Source: Devosia crocina (lineage in GTDB: Bacteria; Pseudomonadota; Alphaproteobacteria; Rhizobiales; Devosiaceae). Taken from it: a stretch of DNA of 64,000 nucleotides. Positions 16,187-24,870 of the stretch are shown here, in pieces. The stretch covers positions 124,001 through 188,000 of the forward strand of contig NZ_FPCK01000004.1 of assembly GCF_900116545.1 (NCBI RefSeq), in the 5' to 3' direction. The translations under genes were made by a program, and so were the position numbers. The stretch's first letter is position 1; each line of letters starts with the position of its first letter. The notes beneath the pieces were generated by a model, which did not search any database, was not told the origin of the DNA, and saw only the letters and a list, made by a program, of their open reading frames with translations.

Positions 16187-17125
16187 CTACCACTCGAATA
16201 CCGGGCCGTTGACCCGGGCACCGAGCAGGAACACGTCCGACATCAGCCGTAGGGGCGCTGCGTCGACGTCGCTTTCGTGCTTGTCGAGCAGGTCGGCAAA
16301 CCGGTCATACATGGCAGAATATTCAAGATCGCCATGCTCGAGCACCACCTCGCCATTGACGCGCAGCGTACGCCCGCCGCGCTCGAGCTTGATCTCGTTG
16401 CCCTTGCCCGTCTCGAATCGGATGGTCCAGATTTCTCCGCTCTCCTCCAACCAGTTGAAGCCACAGGAGAGTTCCGGCTGGTGCGGCTGGCTCGATTTGA
16501 AGCGGATCTCGGCATCGACCGGAGTCTGCCGGTTGGCCGGAAAAGTAAGCGTGCTCGCTTCCACGAAGACAGGGAAGGGCATGACCTTGGTGAAGATCGA
16601 AAAGGCATTGATGCCCGGATCGCAGACGCCAAACCCACCCGGCTCCCAGACCCAGTCCTGCCCTGGATGCCATTTCCGCACGCTTTCGCGCCAGTCAATG
16701 CGGGCAGAGGTCACGCCCTCATCGGCAAGGAGAACCTTGGCTCGATCAACCGCTGCGTTGAACTGACTGTGCCAGGTCTGGTAGAGCACGCGATCGAGGC
16801 GGCGGGCGTGTTCGATGAGGTCATCGAGCTCGGAAATCGTGGTGGTGGGCGGCTTTTCCATCATCACGTCCTTGCCGGCATCGAGTGCCTCGCGCACATA
16901 GGTGTGACGGATACCGGGCGGGGTGCAGATGGAGACAAGGCTCACGTCCGGCATGGCCGCATAAAGCTCGGCCGGCGTCTTGAAGACCGGCACATCGCCG
17001 TGACCGACGCCTCTGGTCGATACGGTCGCTGCCAGTTCAAAGTCCCCTGAGGCATCGATGACGGGCAGATGTTGATCCTGCGCGATCTTGCCGACACCGA
17101 TCACCGCGATCTTGCGCTTGGCCAT
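16187..17125 (-). CDS. L-arabinose/D-galactose 1-dehydrogenase (Gfo/Idh/MocA family)
   Basis: A 312-residue protein with GGGGAGAA upstream of its ATG. Distinctive segments are IAVIGVGKIAQDQHLPVIDA at the start, MMEKPP (the EKP motif), YQTWHSQFNAAV, RKWHPGQDWVWEPGGFGVCD and the end DAAPLRLMSDVFLLGARV. These match NAD(P)-dependent L-arabinose 1-dehydrogenase of Azospirillum and D-galactose 1-dehydrogenase, which start non-phosphorylating sugar oxidation to the aldonolactone. It is convergent with the ytfQRT-yjfF-gntR operon. Arabinose versus galactose preference cannot be decided from sequence alone. Confidence 0.82.
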   Translation of the reverse strand: MAKRKIAVIGVGKIAQDQHLPVIDASGDFELAATVSTRGVGHGDVPVFKTPAELYAAMPDVSLVSICTPPGIRHTYVREALDAGKDVMMEKPPTTTISELDDLIEHARRLDRVLYQTWHSQFNAAVDRAKVLLADEGVTSARIDWRESVRKWHPGQDWVWEPGGFGVCDPGINAFSIFTKVMPFPVFVEASTLTFPANRQTPVDAEIRFKSSQPHQPELSCGFNWLEESGEIWTIRFETGKGNEIKLERGGRTLRVNGEVVLEHGDLEYSAMYDRFADLLDKHESDVDAAPLRLMSDVFLLGARVNGPVFEW

Positions 17126-17164
17126 GCTGTTCTCCCCGAGCCGTTTGGCTGAGGTTAGATCAAA

Positions 17165-17185
17165 CCTTGGCCCACCCTGCCAAGG
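17165..17185. promoter_or_regulatory. Palindrome upstream of the sugar dehydrogenase
   Basis: CCTTGGC-N7-GCCAAGG, a perfect 7-bp inverted repeat in the 167-bp gap between glycerate kinase and the dehydrogenase (both minus), 40 bp before the dehydrogenase ATG. The following plus-strand sequence is T-rich but no plus gene precedes it, so an operator or 5'-leader hairpin is more likely than a terminator. Confidence 0.35.
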
Positions 17186-17292
17186 CCATTTTTACCACAT
17201 AAATATGATTTTTAAGGCGACAGCAGTTGAAGGCTAATGAAGGGTCCCAGAGCCCAGCATCAGTGAGCCTATTGCGATGACCGGCTTTGCAC

Positions 17293-18546
17293 CTATCGCA
17301 CCAGAATGGCGCGGAAGTCGTTGACATTGGTCCCGGTCGGCCCAGTGACGAAGAGATCGCCGATCGCTTCGAAGGCACCGTAGGCGTCATTGTTGGCGAG
17401 CGCTGCCTGTGGGTCGATGCCGGCTTCGCGCATGCGACGGGCGGAGCTGCCATCGACGAAGGCCCCGGCATTGTCTTCCGAACCGTCGATGCCGTCGGTG
17501 TCTCCGGCAAGCGCGGTGATCCCCTCTGCGCCATCGAGAGCGATGGCAAGCGAAAGGAGGAATTCTCCATTGCGGCCACCCCTGCCCTTGCCGCGCAAGG
17601 TCACAGTCGTTTCCCCGCCGGAGAGCAGCACAACAGGCCTGGCAAAGGGCTGGTCGCGTAGTTGAACCTCGCGCGCCATAGCCGCATGAACCAGCGCCAC
17701 GTCGCGCGCCTCGCCTTCGATGGCATCGGAAAGAATCGCGGCGGCAATGCCGGAAGCCCTTGCATGTTCGGCAGCCGCCTGCAGCGACAAGGCAGCCGAA
17801 GCAATGGTTGCCGAGCTATTCTGTGCGAAGACCGGATCATCCGCGCGCGGCGCCGGATTGTCCTCGCTCTCGAGCAAGCGTTGTGCTGCCTCCGGCAGAT
17901 CGAGCCTGTAGAGCGCGGCAAGACGCCTTGCTTCGGCCCGGCTGCCATTGATGGGCAGGGTTGGCCCCGATGCGACAAGTGCGGGGTCATCGCCTGGTAC
18001 ATCGGAGACGACCAGGGTCGCAACGCGTGCCGGGGCGGCACGGGCAGCCAGTCGCCCGCCCTTGATCGTTGAAAACTGATTGCGGATCAGGTTCATCACC
18101 CCGATCGGCGCGCCGGACGCCAGAAGTGCGCGGTTGATCGCCTGCTCGTCCTCCAGCGTCAGCCCCGGCGCGGGCGCGGGCAGCAGAGCCGAACCACCGC
18201 CCGATATCAGCGCGATCGCCAGATCGTCTGCGCCAAGTCCGCTGACCAGGTCCTCAAGGCGTCTGGCAGCAACGTGACCAGCCTGGTCCGGCACGGGATG
18301 GGCTGCCTCGACTATTTCGATGCGCTCGCATTTTTCCGCATAGCCATAGCGGGTGACGACGAGACCTGAGAGTTCCCCCGGCCAGGCCAGCTCCAGCGCC
18401 CGGGCCATCTGCGCCGAAGCCTTGCCAGCCCCGATGACGATGGTCCTGCCCTTGGGTGGTTCTGGAAGAAACTGGGCAACCGCCCGCGCCGGCTGGGCAC
18501 GCTCCACGGCAAGCTCGAACAGCTTTTGGAGCAGGTTGCGGTCCAT
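17293..18546 (-). CDS. Glycerate 2-kinase, MOFRL family
   Basis: About 417 residues from the ATG at 18546 (MDRNLLQKLF); AGGGAGG lies seven bases upstream, directly against an earlier in-frame ATG at 18552. The N-terminal DUF4147 part has GRTIVIGAGKASAQMARALE and ALISGGGSALLPAPAPGLTL. The C-terminal MOFRL part has VVLLSGGETTVTLRGKGRGG and AGDTDGIDGSEDNAGAF. Enzymes of this family phosphorylate D-glycerate to 2-phosphoglycerate in glyoxylate, tartrate and sugar-acid degradation. Same strand as the sugar dehydrogenase but separated by 167 bp. Divergent from the DUF1045 gene. Confidence 0.9.
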   Translation of the reverse strand: MDRNLLQKLFELAVERAQPARAVAQFLPEPPKGRTIVIGAGKASAQMARALELAWPGELSGLVVTRYGYAEKCERIEIVEAAHPVPDQAGHVAARRLEDLVSGLGADDLAIALISGGGSALLPAPAPGLTLEDEQAINRALLASGAPIGVMNLIRNQFSTIKGGRLAARAAPARVATLVVSDVPGDDPALVASGPTLPINGSRAEARRLAALYRLDLPEAAQRLLESEDNPAPRADDPVFAQNSSATIASAALSLQAAAEHARASGIAAAILSDAIEGEARDVALVHAAMAREVQLRDQPFARPVVLLSGGETTVTLRGKGRGGRNGEFLLSLAIALDGAEGITALAGDTDGIDGSEDNAGAFVDGSSARRMREAGIDPQAALANNDAYGAFEAIGDLFVTGPTGTNVNDFRAILVR

Positions 18547-18669
18547 CGTCATCCTCCCTAGATTTTCCTCAACACGCTTGTGGAGAGTGGCGGCAGACTT
18601 GTCCAGCCTTGCGGAAGCGTCAAATCGCGGACACATAGGGACGTTAGCGGCAGGCGCAGGGAGTTTCAT

Positions 18670-19359
18670 GTGACCGAACGATTCGCCATCTACTACGCGC
18701 CATCCGTCAATGCGCCGCTCTGGGACCGGGCCTCGGCCTGGCTCGGGCGCGACCCCTCGAACAACGAGCTGTTCGAGGGTGCCATTGCCGGGATCGATCG
18801 CAATCGCCTGCTCAATCTCACCCAATCGGCCAATCGCTACGCGTTTCACGCAACGATCAAGCCGCCGATGGCACTGGCGTCAGGCGCGAGCCTCGAAGAG
18901 CTGCGTGCAGCGCTTGGCGAGTTCGCGCGCGCTCAGCAGCCAGTCCCGCTCGGCCAGCTGAAAGTTGCTTCGCTCGACGGATTCCTTGCGCTTGTTCCGC
19001 AACAAGAGAACGAGGGGCTGCAGGATTTTGCAGCTCTGGTTGTCGAGCAATTCGAGCCGTTCCGAGCGCCGCTGAGCCTTAAGGATCGCGCACAGCGGGT
19101 CGCGCGGGGCCTCACGCCGCGGCAGGAAGAGCTGCTCGATGCCTATGGCTATCCCTATGTCTTCGACGAGTTCCGCTTTCACATGACGCTGACCGACCGG
19201 CTGCCGGAAGCGGATCAGCGCGAGATCATGGTGGCAGCGCAGACCTGGTTTGCGCCCGATCTTGCAGAGCCTATGCTGCTCGATCGCCTGGTGCTCTATC
19301 ACGAGCCCGAAGCGGGAAGCCTTTTCCGTCGCCTCGAAGATTACCGGTTAGGCCAATGA
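18670..19359 (+). CDS. DUF1045 family 2H phosphoesterase-like protein of phosphonate metabolism
   Basis: 229 residues from the GTG at 18670, with GGGAG upstream; the frame is open upstream but into the divergent promoter. Two HxT motifs, H60-A-T62 (FHATIKPP) and H171-M-T173 (FHMTLTDR), are the hallmark of 2H phosphoesterases. DUF1045 genes usually accompany phnM and phnN. It overlaps phnM by 4 bp. A reasonable inference is that it replaces PhnP, opening the 5-phosphoribosyl cyclic phosphate made by C-P lyase. That role is not shown by the sequence. Confidence 0.85.
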   Translation: MTERFAIYYAPSVNAPLWDRASAWLGRDPSNNELFEGAIAGIDRNRLLNLTQSANRYAFHATIKPPMALASGASLEELRAALGEFARAQQPVPLGQLKVASLDGFLALVPQQENEGLQDFAALVVEQFEPFRAPLSLKDRAQRVARGLTPRQEELLDAYGYPYVFDEFRFHMTLTDRLPEADQREIMVAAQTWFAPDLAEPMLLDRLVLYHEPEAGSLFRRLEDYRLGQ

Positions 19360-20498
19360 ACGCGCCCGAACTGGTCCTGATCAATGCCCGCGTCGTGCTG
19401 GCCGATGAGGTCGTTTCAGGCAGCGTCCTCGTGCGCGAGGGCAAAATTGCCGACATTGACACGCAGGGCACTCGAAGCGGCGAAGACTTTGGTGGCGACT
19501 ACCTGATCCCAGGCATAGTCGAGCTGCACACCGACCACCTCGAAAATCACTATCGGCCGCGCCCCGGCGTATTTTGGGAGCCGCTTGCAGCACTGCACGC
19601 TCACGACGTTCAGGTGGCAGGATCCGGGATCACGACGGTGTTCGATGCAGTGCGCATCGGCTCCGATCAGGATCTGACGGATATGCTCGAGCATGCCCGC
19701 AAGCTTGTCGAGGCGATCCGGCAGGGACCAGAACAAGGTTGGTTGCGTGCTGAACATTTCGTCCATCTGCGCTGCGAACTGCCTAGCCATGATGTGGTTT
19801 CCCATTTTGAAGCCCTTGCCGATCACCCTCTGACACGGCTTGCTTCGGTGATGGACCATACGCCGGGCCAGCGCCAGTTCCGCTCGCTTGACGACTATAA
19901 GCGCTTCTATGCCCGCCACATGGGGCAGGACCAAGCGCAGATGCAGGCCTATATCGATGCGCGGCAGGCTGAGCACGAGCGCTATTCTGCGCCTAATCGT
20001 GCCGCCATCGTCCGCCATGCCCATGCGCTCGGGATCGCGCTCGCCAGCCATGACGACGCGACGCTCGCCCACGTCGAAGAGGCAGCCGAAGATGGCCTGG
20101 CCATTGCCGAGTTTCCGACAACGCTTGAAGCGGCGGCGGCGGCCCACGATGCCGGGCTCGCCGTGCTGATGGGAGCGCCCAATGTGGTGCGCGGCAGGTC
20201 GCATTCGGGCAACATCTCGGCGACTAACCTTGTTGCAGCGGGGCTTCTCGATATTCTGAGCTCGGACTATGTTCCTTTCTCGCTTCTTCAGGCCGCGTTC
20301 ATTCTGCCCCAGCGTATCGATGATGTGGGCCTGCCGCAGGCTGTTGCCACGATCACCCGCAACCCGGCAAAAGCGGTAGGACTTGAGGATCGCGGCGAAA
20401 TCGCCATTGGCAAAAGGGCCGATCTGGTGCGAGTTTCAGGTCAGACACGCGTGCCCGCCGTGCGGGGCGTCTGGAAAGAGGGATTGAGGGTCAGTTGA
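19356..20498 (+). CDS. phnM: Alpha-D-ribose 1-methylphosphonate 5-triphosphate diphosphatase PhnM
   Basis: A 380-residue amidohydrolase-fold enzyme. The metal site shows YLIPGIVELHTDHLENH, and later GIALASHDDATLAHVEEA and GAPNVVRGRSHSGNISA. PhnM removes pyrophosphate from ribose 1-methylphosphonate 5-triphosphate before C-P bond cleavage by PhnJ. It overlaps both its neighbours by 4 bp, so the three phn-type genes form one unit. The core C-P lyase genes phnGHIJKL are not in this window. Confidence 0.93.
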   Translation: MNAPELVLINARVVLADEVVSGSVLVREGKIADIDTQGTRSGEDFGGDYLIPGIVELHTDHLENHYRPRPGVFWEPLAALHAHDVQVAGSGITTVFDAVRIGSDQDLTDMLEHARKLVEAIRQGPEQGWLRAEHFVHLRCELPSHDVVSHFEALADHPLTRLASVMDHTPGQRQFRSLDDYKRFYARHMGQDQAQMQAYIDARQAEHERYSAPNRAAIVRHAHALGIALASHDDATLAHVEEAAEDGLAIAEFPTTLEAAAAAHDAGLAVLMGAPNVVRGRSHSGNISATNLVAAGLLDILSSDYVPFSLLQAAFILPQRIDDVGLPQAVATITRNPAKAVGLEDRGEIAIGKRADLVRVSGQTRVPAVRGVWKEGLRVS

Positions 20499-21061
20499 GC
20501 GAACGCCCGCCGGGATTGCTGGTGCTTGTCGTGGGTCCATCGGGAGTGGGCAAGGACACGCTGCTCTCCTCGACCCGGCAAGCGCTCGACAATGACAAGC
20601 GCTTCAGCTTCGTCCGGCGCGTGGGAACGCGGCCCGCGGACCACGATCTTGAAGATCACATCACACTCGATGCAGTTGAATTTGCGGAAGCCCTCGCCAA
20701 TGATCGCCTGGCCCTTTCCTGGCAGGCTCACGGCTACGACTACGGGCTGCCGATCAGCGTCGATACCGACCTGGCCCTCGGCCGCGTTGTTGTCGCCAAT
20801 GTTGCCCGCCACGCTGTAGGCCAGGCCATAGCCAAATATCCCACCTGCCGGGTGGTGATGATCACCGCGGAGATTTCGCGACGTGCGGAGCGGCTTGCCC
20901 GGCTCGGGCGGGAAAGCCGCGATCAGATCACCTCGCGCCTCGCGCGTGAAGGTGGTGGCCTGCCGGCCGATATCTCGCCCATAGTCATCGACAATTCAGG
21001 TTCGGTCGGCATCGGGGTGACCGCATTCGTCATGACGCTCAGGGCATTGGCGGACGAGTGA
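20495..21061 (+). CDS. phnN: Ribose 1,5-bisphosphate phosphokinase PhnN
   Basis: A 188-residue guanylate-kinase-like P-loop enzyme with a TTG start that shares TTGA with the phnM stop. Walker A is GPSGVGKDTL near residue 15, followed by RRVGTRPADHDLEDH and YDYGLPISVD. PhnN phosphorylates ribose 1,5-bisphosphate to PRPP, the last step linking phosphonate breakdown to nucleotide synthesis. Last clear phn-type gene of the operon. Confidence 0.9.
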   Translation: MSERPPGLLVLVVGPSGVGKDTLLSSTRQALDNDKRFSFVRRVGTRPADHDLEDHITLDAVEFAEALANDRLALSWQAHGYDYGLPISVDTDLALGRVVVANVARHAVGQAIAKYPTCRVVMITAEISRRAERLARLGRESRDQITSRLAREGGGLPADISPIVIDNSGSVGIGVTAFVMTLRALADE

Positions 21062-21117
21062 ACCCATAGCGCTCCTCCTGCGTTTGACACTTCTGAATAA
21101 AGCGTCAGGAGTTTTCC

Positions 21118-21267
21118 ATGAGTCGAAACGGACTTTACGCCATTGTGGCGGTTCTTGCGGTCGCAGTGATCGGCTTTGCCATCTACACCTATCAGCAGCA
21201 GCAAGCGCAGCCGAGCCTGGAAGTGCGTATCGACCAACAGGGAGTTTCGATCGATGGAAACGGATAA
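21118..21267 (+). CDS. Small single-span membrane protein, 49 residues
   Basis: Starts at an ATG with AGGAG eight bases upstream. MSRNG is followed by one hydrophobic helix (LYAIVAVLAVAVIGFAIYTY) and a short polar tail rich in Gln, ending QGVSIDGNG. Similar one-span proteins with a C-terminal Q-G-V-S-I-pattern occur in rhizobia, but no function is known to me. It lies 56 bp after phnN and overlaps the next small gene. The hydrophobic helix and strong ribosome binding site support it as real. Confidence 0.6.
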   Translation: MSRNGLYAIVAVLAVAVIGFAIYTYQQQQAQPSLEVRIDQQGVSIDGNG

Positions 21268-21451
21268 GGACACCCAGAGGACAGCTATCGCCACTGCTAT
21301 AACGGCAGAACTGCAACGCCAGGCCGATCTTGGCGCGCAGCGGATCGATGTCGAGGCGTTGGCGGAGGCCGTGATGAATGCCCTTGATCCTGTGCCGCCC
21401 ATGTCCGAGGGACGGCGGCCGGAAGAGCTTAATTCGAGCAATGACGGCTAA
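21254..21451 (+). CDS. Small hypothetical protein, 65 residues
   Basis: ATG at 21254 inside the end of the preceding small gene, with GGGAG upstream. The product (METDKDTQRTAIATAITAEL...) is acidic and mostly helical, with no recognised domain. It is followed after a few bases by a strong terminator, as expected for the last gene of a transcript. The frame could be fortuitous, but its position, codon usage and the terminator spacing favour a real gene. Confidence 0.5.
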   Translation: METDKDTQRTAIATAITAELQRQADLGAQRIDVEALAEAVMNALDPVPPMSEGRRPEELNSSNDG

Positions 21452-21455
21452 AACA

Positions 21456-21479
21456 AAGGCCCGGTCGATGCCGGGCCTT
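21456..21479. terminator. Bidirectional Rho-independent terminator
   Basis: Perfect 9-bp stem AAGGCCCGG / CCGGGCCTT with a 6-nt loop between convergent genes. On the minus strand it is followed by TTTGTTTTA-type sequence, giving a good terminator for the nucleoside hydrolase operon; on the plus strand the T-run is interrupted (TTGTCTT). Confidence 0.8.
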
Positions 21480-21482
21480 GTC

Positions 21483-22388
21483 TTATCCGAAATTGGCTAA
21501 GCCTTGCACGCCGCGATGGAAGCGAGCGAGCTTGGCGTAGAAATCCTCGAGGATGTAGCGCACATCGATCGTGTCATAGACCTTGATCGGGCGATGTTCG
21601 CCATTGTGGATGTAGTGCATCTGCGGACTGAATTCGGGAGCAGGACGCCAATCGAAGGTGCCGCCGAGGGGGTTGAGGATTACGGAAAGCGCTGGTGTGT
21701 CTCCCAGGGAACGGTGCTCGATGGGGCCTTGGTGGACACGCAGGTTCCAGTCGATCAGCTGATCGACGAGATACTTGCCAATTGGCCCCTTGTCTTCGCA
21801 CCGCTCCTGCAATTCGGCATAGCTCACCGACATCATGCGATAAACGGTCGAGGGAATCTGCCAGACTTGGATCTTGGAGCGCATCACGACATTGGCTGCC
21901 GCGATATCGTTCATCAGGTTGAATTCGCGGCCGCCTGAAGGCCACACACCGCCACCGATCCAGACGCAAACAATGTTCTTGTCGTTGAGCTGCGGCTCCA
22001 GCAGCAGCGCCGAGGCCATGTCGGTCAGCGGGCCAAGAAAAGCAACGTAAAGCGGCCTGTCGTCATCGCTCATCGCTTGATCGATGATCATCTGCGCGCC
22101 TTGCGAGGGCACGGGCGTATTCTCATCCGGTAGAGCCGTGGGCGCGCCATTGGCAACCGGTATGCGGCCTTCGAGGTCCATCAACTTGAGCAGATGGTCG
22201 ATCTCGACGCGGCTGTCCTCCATCGAGGTTTTCGAGCGATGGGCGCCGAAATGAGCGGCAATGATGCCGTGGAAGTCGAAGGTTGGCGTGAGCAAGGCGT
22301 GGACGATCGTGAACTGATCGTCCGCCTCGTTCTTGGCGTCGGTATTGAGGATCAGACGCGCGCGCTTTTCGCGGGGCAGATTGGTCAT
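21483..22388 (-). CDS. Nucleoside hydrolase-like protein
   Basis: 301 residues. The N-terminal metal-site region reads ILNTDAKNEADDQF, a variant of the family's DTDxGxDD, with D17, D23 and D24 kept. The family GPLTDMA is present, and the motif usually reading GG appears as CVWIGGGVWPSGGREFNLMND. Family enzymes cleave N-glycosidic bonds of nucleosides, releasing ribose. It is the last gene of a five-gene operon with an isomerase, kinase and split transketolase, overlapping the isomerase by 1 bp. The unusual metal-loop sequence means the substrate may not be an ordinary nucleoside. Confidence 0.75.
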   Translation of the reverse strand: MTNLPREKRARLILNTDAKNEADDQFTIVHALLTPTFDFHGIIAAHFGAHRSKTSMEDSRVEIDHLLKLMDLEGRIPVANGAPTALPDENTPVPSQGAQMIIDQAMSDDDRPLYVAFLGPLTDMASALLLEPQLNDKNIVCVWIGGGVWPSGGREFNLMNDIAAANVVMRSKIQVWQIPSTVYRMMSVSYAELQERCEDKGPIGKYLVDQLIDWNLRVHQGPIEHRSLGDTPALSVILNPLGGTFDWRPAPEFSPQMHYIHNGEHRPIKVYDTIDVRYILEDFYAKLARFHRGVQGLANFG

Positions 22389-23380
22389 CAGTCCTGCTCT
22401 CCCAGGGCGCCGAACAACGCCTTCTGCGCGATCTTCATGGCGCCGATAGCGTCGTGGCGACTCTGGGCTTCCTGAAGGGCGTCGATGTCGAGCCGGTCAA
22501 GACCCTTGGCCGCGGCCTTCAGGAAATCGATGGCGTGGGTAGCGGTTGCAACGCTGTCTTCACGGAACGGGAACTGGTCGAGCTGCCAGACGCCCTCCCA
22601 CTTGTTCTTTTTCAGCACATAGAAGAACTCGAAAAGCTCGAGCGGATGGAGCGAGCCGGCGACGAGATCGTCGTCCCAGGAGCGGTAGTTGTCGTTGACG
22701 TCCATGCCAAAGAGGCGGCCGTGGTCGATGGCGAGCTGGGCAGAGTCGGCGGCGGATTCACCACCCATGATAGCGTGGCCGAAATCGAGCAGAATGCCGA
22801 CATTGGGCAGGCCGATCTTTTCGATGCCGAGAATGGTGCGGGCGACCGACCCAAAGCTCATGCGAACGCGGGGTTCGCGGGGCTTATATTCGATGACGAA
22901 TTTGAGGTCCGGATTTTCCGAAGCGAGCTGGCCGACGCCATCGAGCGAGCGCTGCCACTGGGTGGAATAATCGACCTGGAACGGATAGTCCCAGCCGTCC
23001 TGACCGGGCCAGAGTTTTACATAATCTGCCCCATGGAAGCGGACGACGTCGCAGGCACTGGTGATCAGTTCGTGAGCCTTGCGGCGAATCCCGGCGTCGG
23101 GATTGGTGAAGGCGCCCTTGACGAAGTCGCGGGTATAGATTTCAGGCGTGATCCCGATCACGCCGAGCTTGTTGCGATCAAGCGCTTCCTTGATCTGGGC
23201 GTCGGAGAATTCGCCACCGAAATAGGGCCAGTTGAGGTCGACAACGGAAAGGTCCTTGACCTGGCCGGCAAGATCGATGGCTTCGATGATATTGCGCGGA
23301 ATGCCATAGCCGTCGGTGGCATAGCGGTCGAGATAGGTCGCAAAGTGCCAGATGCCGGCGCCGAAACGCTGATTGGTCAT
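22388..23380 (-). CDS. TIM-barrel sugar isomerase (xylose isomerase-like / L-rhamnose isomerase-like)
   Basis: 330 residues. Candidate metal-binding residues are in IEYKPREPR (Glu), ILLDFGHA (Asp, His), FGMDVNDNY (Asp) and QLDQFP (Asp). The block FGMDVNDNYRSWDDDLVAGS followed by LHPLELFEFF is close to the pattern of RhaI-type isomerases. It should interconvert an aldose and a ketose. It overlaps the FGGY kinase gene by 4 bp, and the pair isomerase-kinase followed by a transketolase fits a branched or unusual pentose such as D-apiose (ApsI-like). The substrate is inference. Confidence 0.75.
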   Translation of the reverse strand: MTNQRFGAGIWHFATYLDRYATDGYGIPRNIIEAIDLAGQVKDLSVVDLNWPYFGGEFSDAQIKEALDRNKLGVIGITPEIYTRDFVKGAFTNPDAGIRRKAHELITSACDVVRFHGADYVKLWPGQDGWDYPFQVDYSTQWQRSLDGVGQLASENPDLKFVIEYKPREPRVRMSFGSVARTILGIEKIGLPNVGILLDFGHAIMGGESAADSAQLAIDHGRLFGMDVNDNYRSWDDDLVAGSLHPLELFEFFYVLKKNKWEGVWQLDQFPFREDSVATATHAIDFLKAAAKGLDRLDIDALQEAQSRHDAIGAMKIAQKALFGALGEQD

Positions 23381-24870
23381 GGGGTTCCTCCAGAAAGCTG
23401 TTGGTCTTGTGTCGCCAAGGTCTGGGTCACGGCGGACTGCCAGCGTTGACGATGTTTTTGAGCAGTGGCGCCGTCCATCTTGGGGGCGAATTGGCCAGCC
23501 GCGGGCACGCCGGGCATGGCCACTCCCAGCGAGGAAAAGGCAAGTGCGGCAGCGCCGAGCGCACTGACTTCCGGCGCGGCCGCCGCCGCAACTGGGCGGC
23601 CGAGAATGTCGGACTGAAATTGCATTACCGTGCCGTTGCGCGAGGCGCCGCCATCGGCGCGGAGTTCGCCTAAAGGCGATCCCATATCGGCCTCCATGGC
23701 CGAATAGACATCAGCAACCTGAAAGGCGATGGCTTCGAGCGCAGCGCGGGCAAGATGGGCGGGCTTGGTGCCAAGGGAGAGACCGGAAATGGTGCCGCGC
23801 GCATCTGCCCGCCAATAGGGCGCGCCCAAACCGACAAGGGCCGGCACGAAGGCAACGCCGTTGCTGTCGGGGACGGTTTCCGCAAGAGCCGAGAGGGCTG
23901 AGGCGTCGGAAAGGCCCAGAAACTCGGCGGCGAAGGCGGCGGTTTGGCCGGAGACGGAGATATTGCCTTCGAGGGCGTGCTGGACCTCGCCGCCCTGGCT
24001 CCAGGCGATGGTCGAGGAAATACCGTGGGTGGAGCGGACCCGCTGCGGTGTCAGCGCCATCAGCGAGGTGCCGGTGCCGTAGGTGGCTTTTACCGTGCCG
24101 GGGGTGCGCACGCCATGGCCGAAGAGGGCTGCGTGAGAGTCGCCGATCATGGCGAGGATTGGCGTTCCGGCTGGCAAGGCGGTCGCGCCTTCCGCCGTAA
24201 CGCCGAAGCGCGTGTCGGAGGACTTGACCTCGGCCAGCATGTTCTGCGGCACATCGAAGAGGGCGCAGAGCTCGGCGTCCCAGATTAGAGTTTCGGTATT
24301 GAAAAGCTGGGTGCGGGAGGCATTGGAATGGTCGGTGGCGTGGACAGCGCCGCCGGTCAGGTTCCAGAGGAGCCAGGAATCGACCGTGCCCGCGCGCAGT
24401 TCGCCTTTTTCAGCACGAGCGCGGGCGCCCGGTGCGTTGTCGAGGATCCAAGCGATCTTGGCAGCGGGAAAAAGCGGATCGAGCGCGAGGCCGGTCTTTT
24501 GCTCGATGATTTCGCCTTGCCCGGCGGCGCGGAGCGCATCGCATTTGGGCGCGGAGCGGCGGCACTGCCAGATAACGACAGGGCCGATAGGTTCGCCCGT
24601 GGCGGCATCCCAGACGAGGATGGATTCGCGCTGGTTGGAGATGCCAATACCGGCAATATCGCCCGTTCCAGCCTCCCCTACGACCTCGGCAATGACCTGC
24701 TTGACGCCGTCTACCAGCGCCATGGCGGACTGCTGGGCCCAGCCGGGCTGGGGATAGGTGACCATGTTCGGAACAGAAGCCTGGTGCAGGACGCGGCCAG
24801 AGGCGTTGACCAACAATGCCTTGGTGTTGGTGGTGCCCTGATCAATGGCGAGGATCAGCTCGCTGTTCAT
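23377..24870 (-). CDS. FGGY-family sugar kinase (glycerol kinase-like, possible pentulose/apulose kinase)
   Basis: 497 residues from the ATG at 24870, which overlaps the stop of the transketolase gene (ATGA); the frame is open 25 codons further but inside that gene. ATPase features are LILAIDQGTTNTKALLV, GISNQRESILVWD, the substrate-loop VIWQCRRS, and GTGTSLMAL. The FGGY-type RADGGASRNGTVMQFQSD is near the C-terminus. Glycerol kinase is the closest named family, but the context argues for a ketopentose, for example apulose 4-phosphate formation (AplK). Confidence 0.82.
   Translation of the reverse strand: MNSELILAIDQGTTNTKALLVNASGRVLHQASVPNMVTYPQPGWAQQSAMALVDGVKQVIAEVVGEAGTGDIAGIGISNQRESILVWDAATGEPIGPVVIWQCRRSAPKCDALRAAGQGEIIEQKTGLALDPLFPAAKIAWILDNAPGARARAEKGELRAGTVDSWLLWNLTGGAVHATDHSNASRTQLFNTETLIWDAELCALFDVPQNMLAEVKSSDTRFGVTAEGATALPAGTPILAMIGDSHAALFGHGVRTPGTVKATYGTGTSLMALTPQRVRSTHGISSTIAWSQGGEVQHALEGNISVSGQTAAFAAEFLGLSDASALSALAETVPDSNGVAFVPALVGLGAPYWRADARGTISGLSLGTKPAHLARAALEAIAFQVADVYSAMEADMGSPLGELRADGGASRNGTVMQFQSDILGRPVAAAAAPEVSALGAAALAFSSLGVAMPGVPAAGQFAPKMDGATAQKHRQRWQSAVTQTLATQDQQLSGGTP

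Noticed and set aside
18547-18849. Longer start for the glycerate kinase
   Set aside because: The extension crosses the divergent promoter and the start of the DUF1045 gene, while AGGGAGG lies just before the chosen start.
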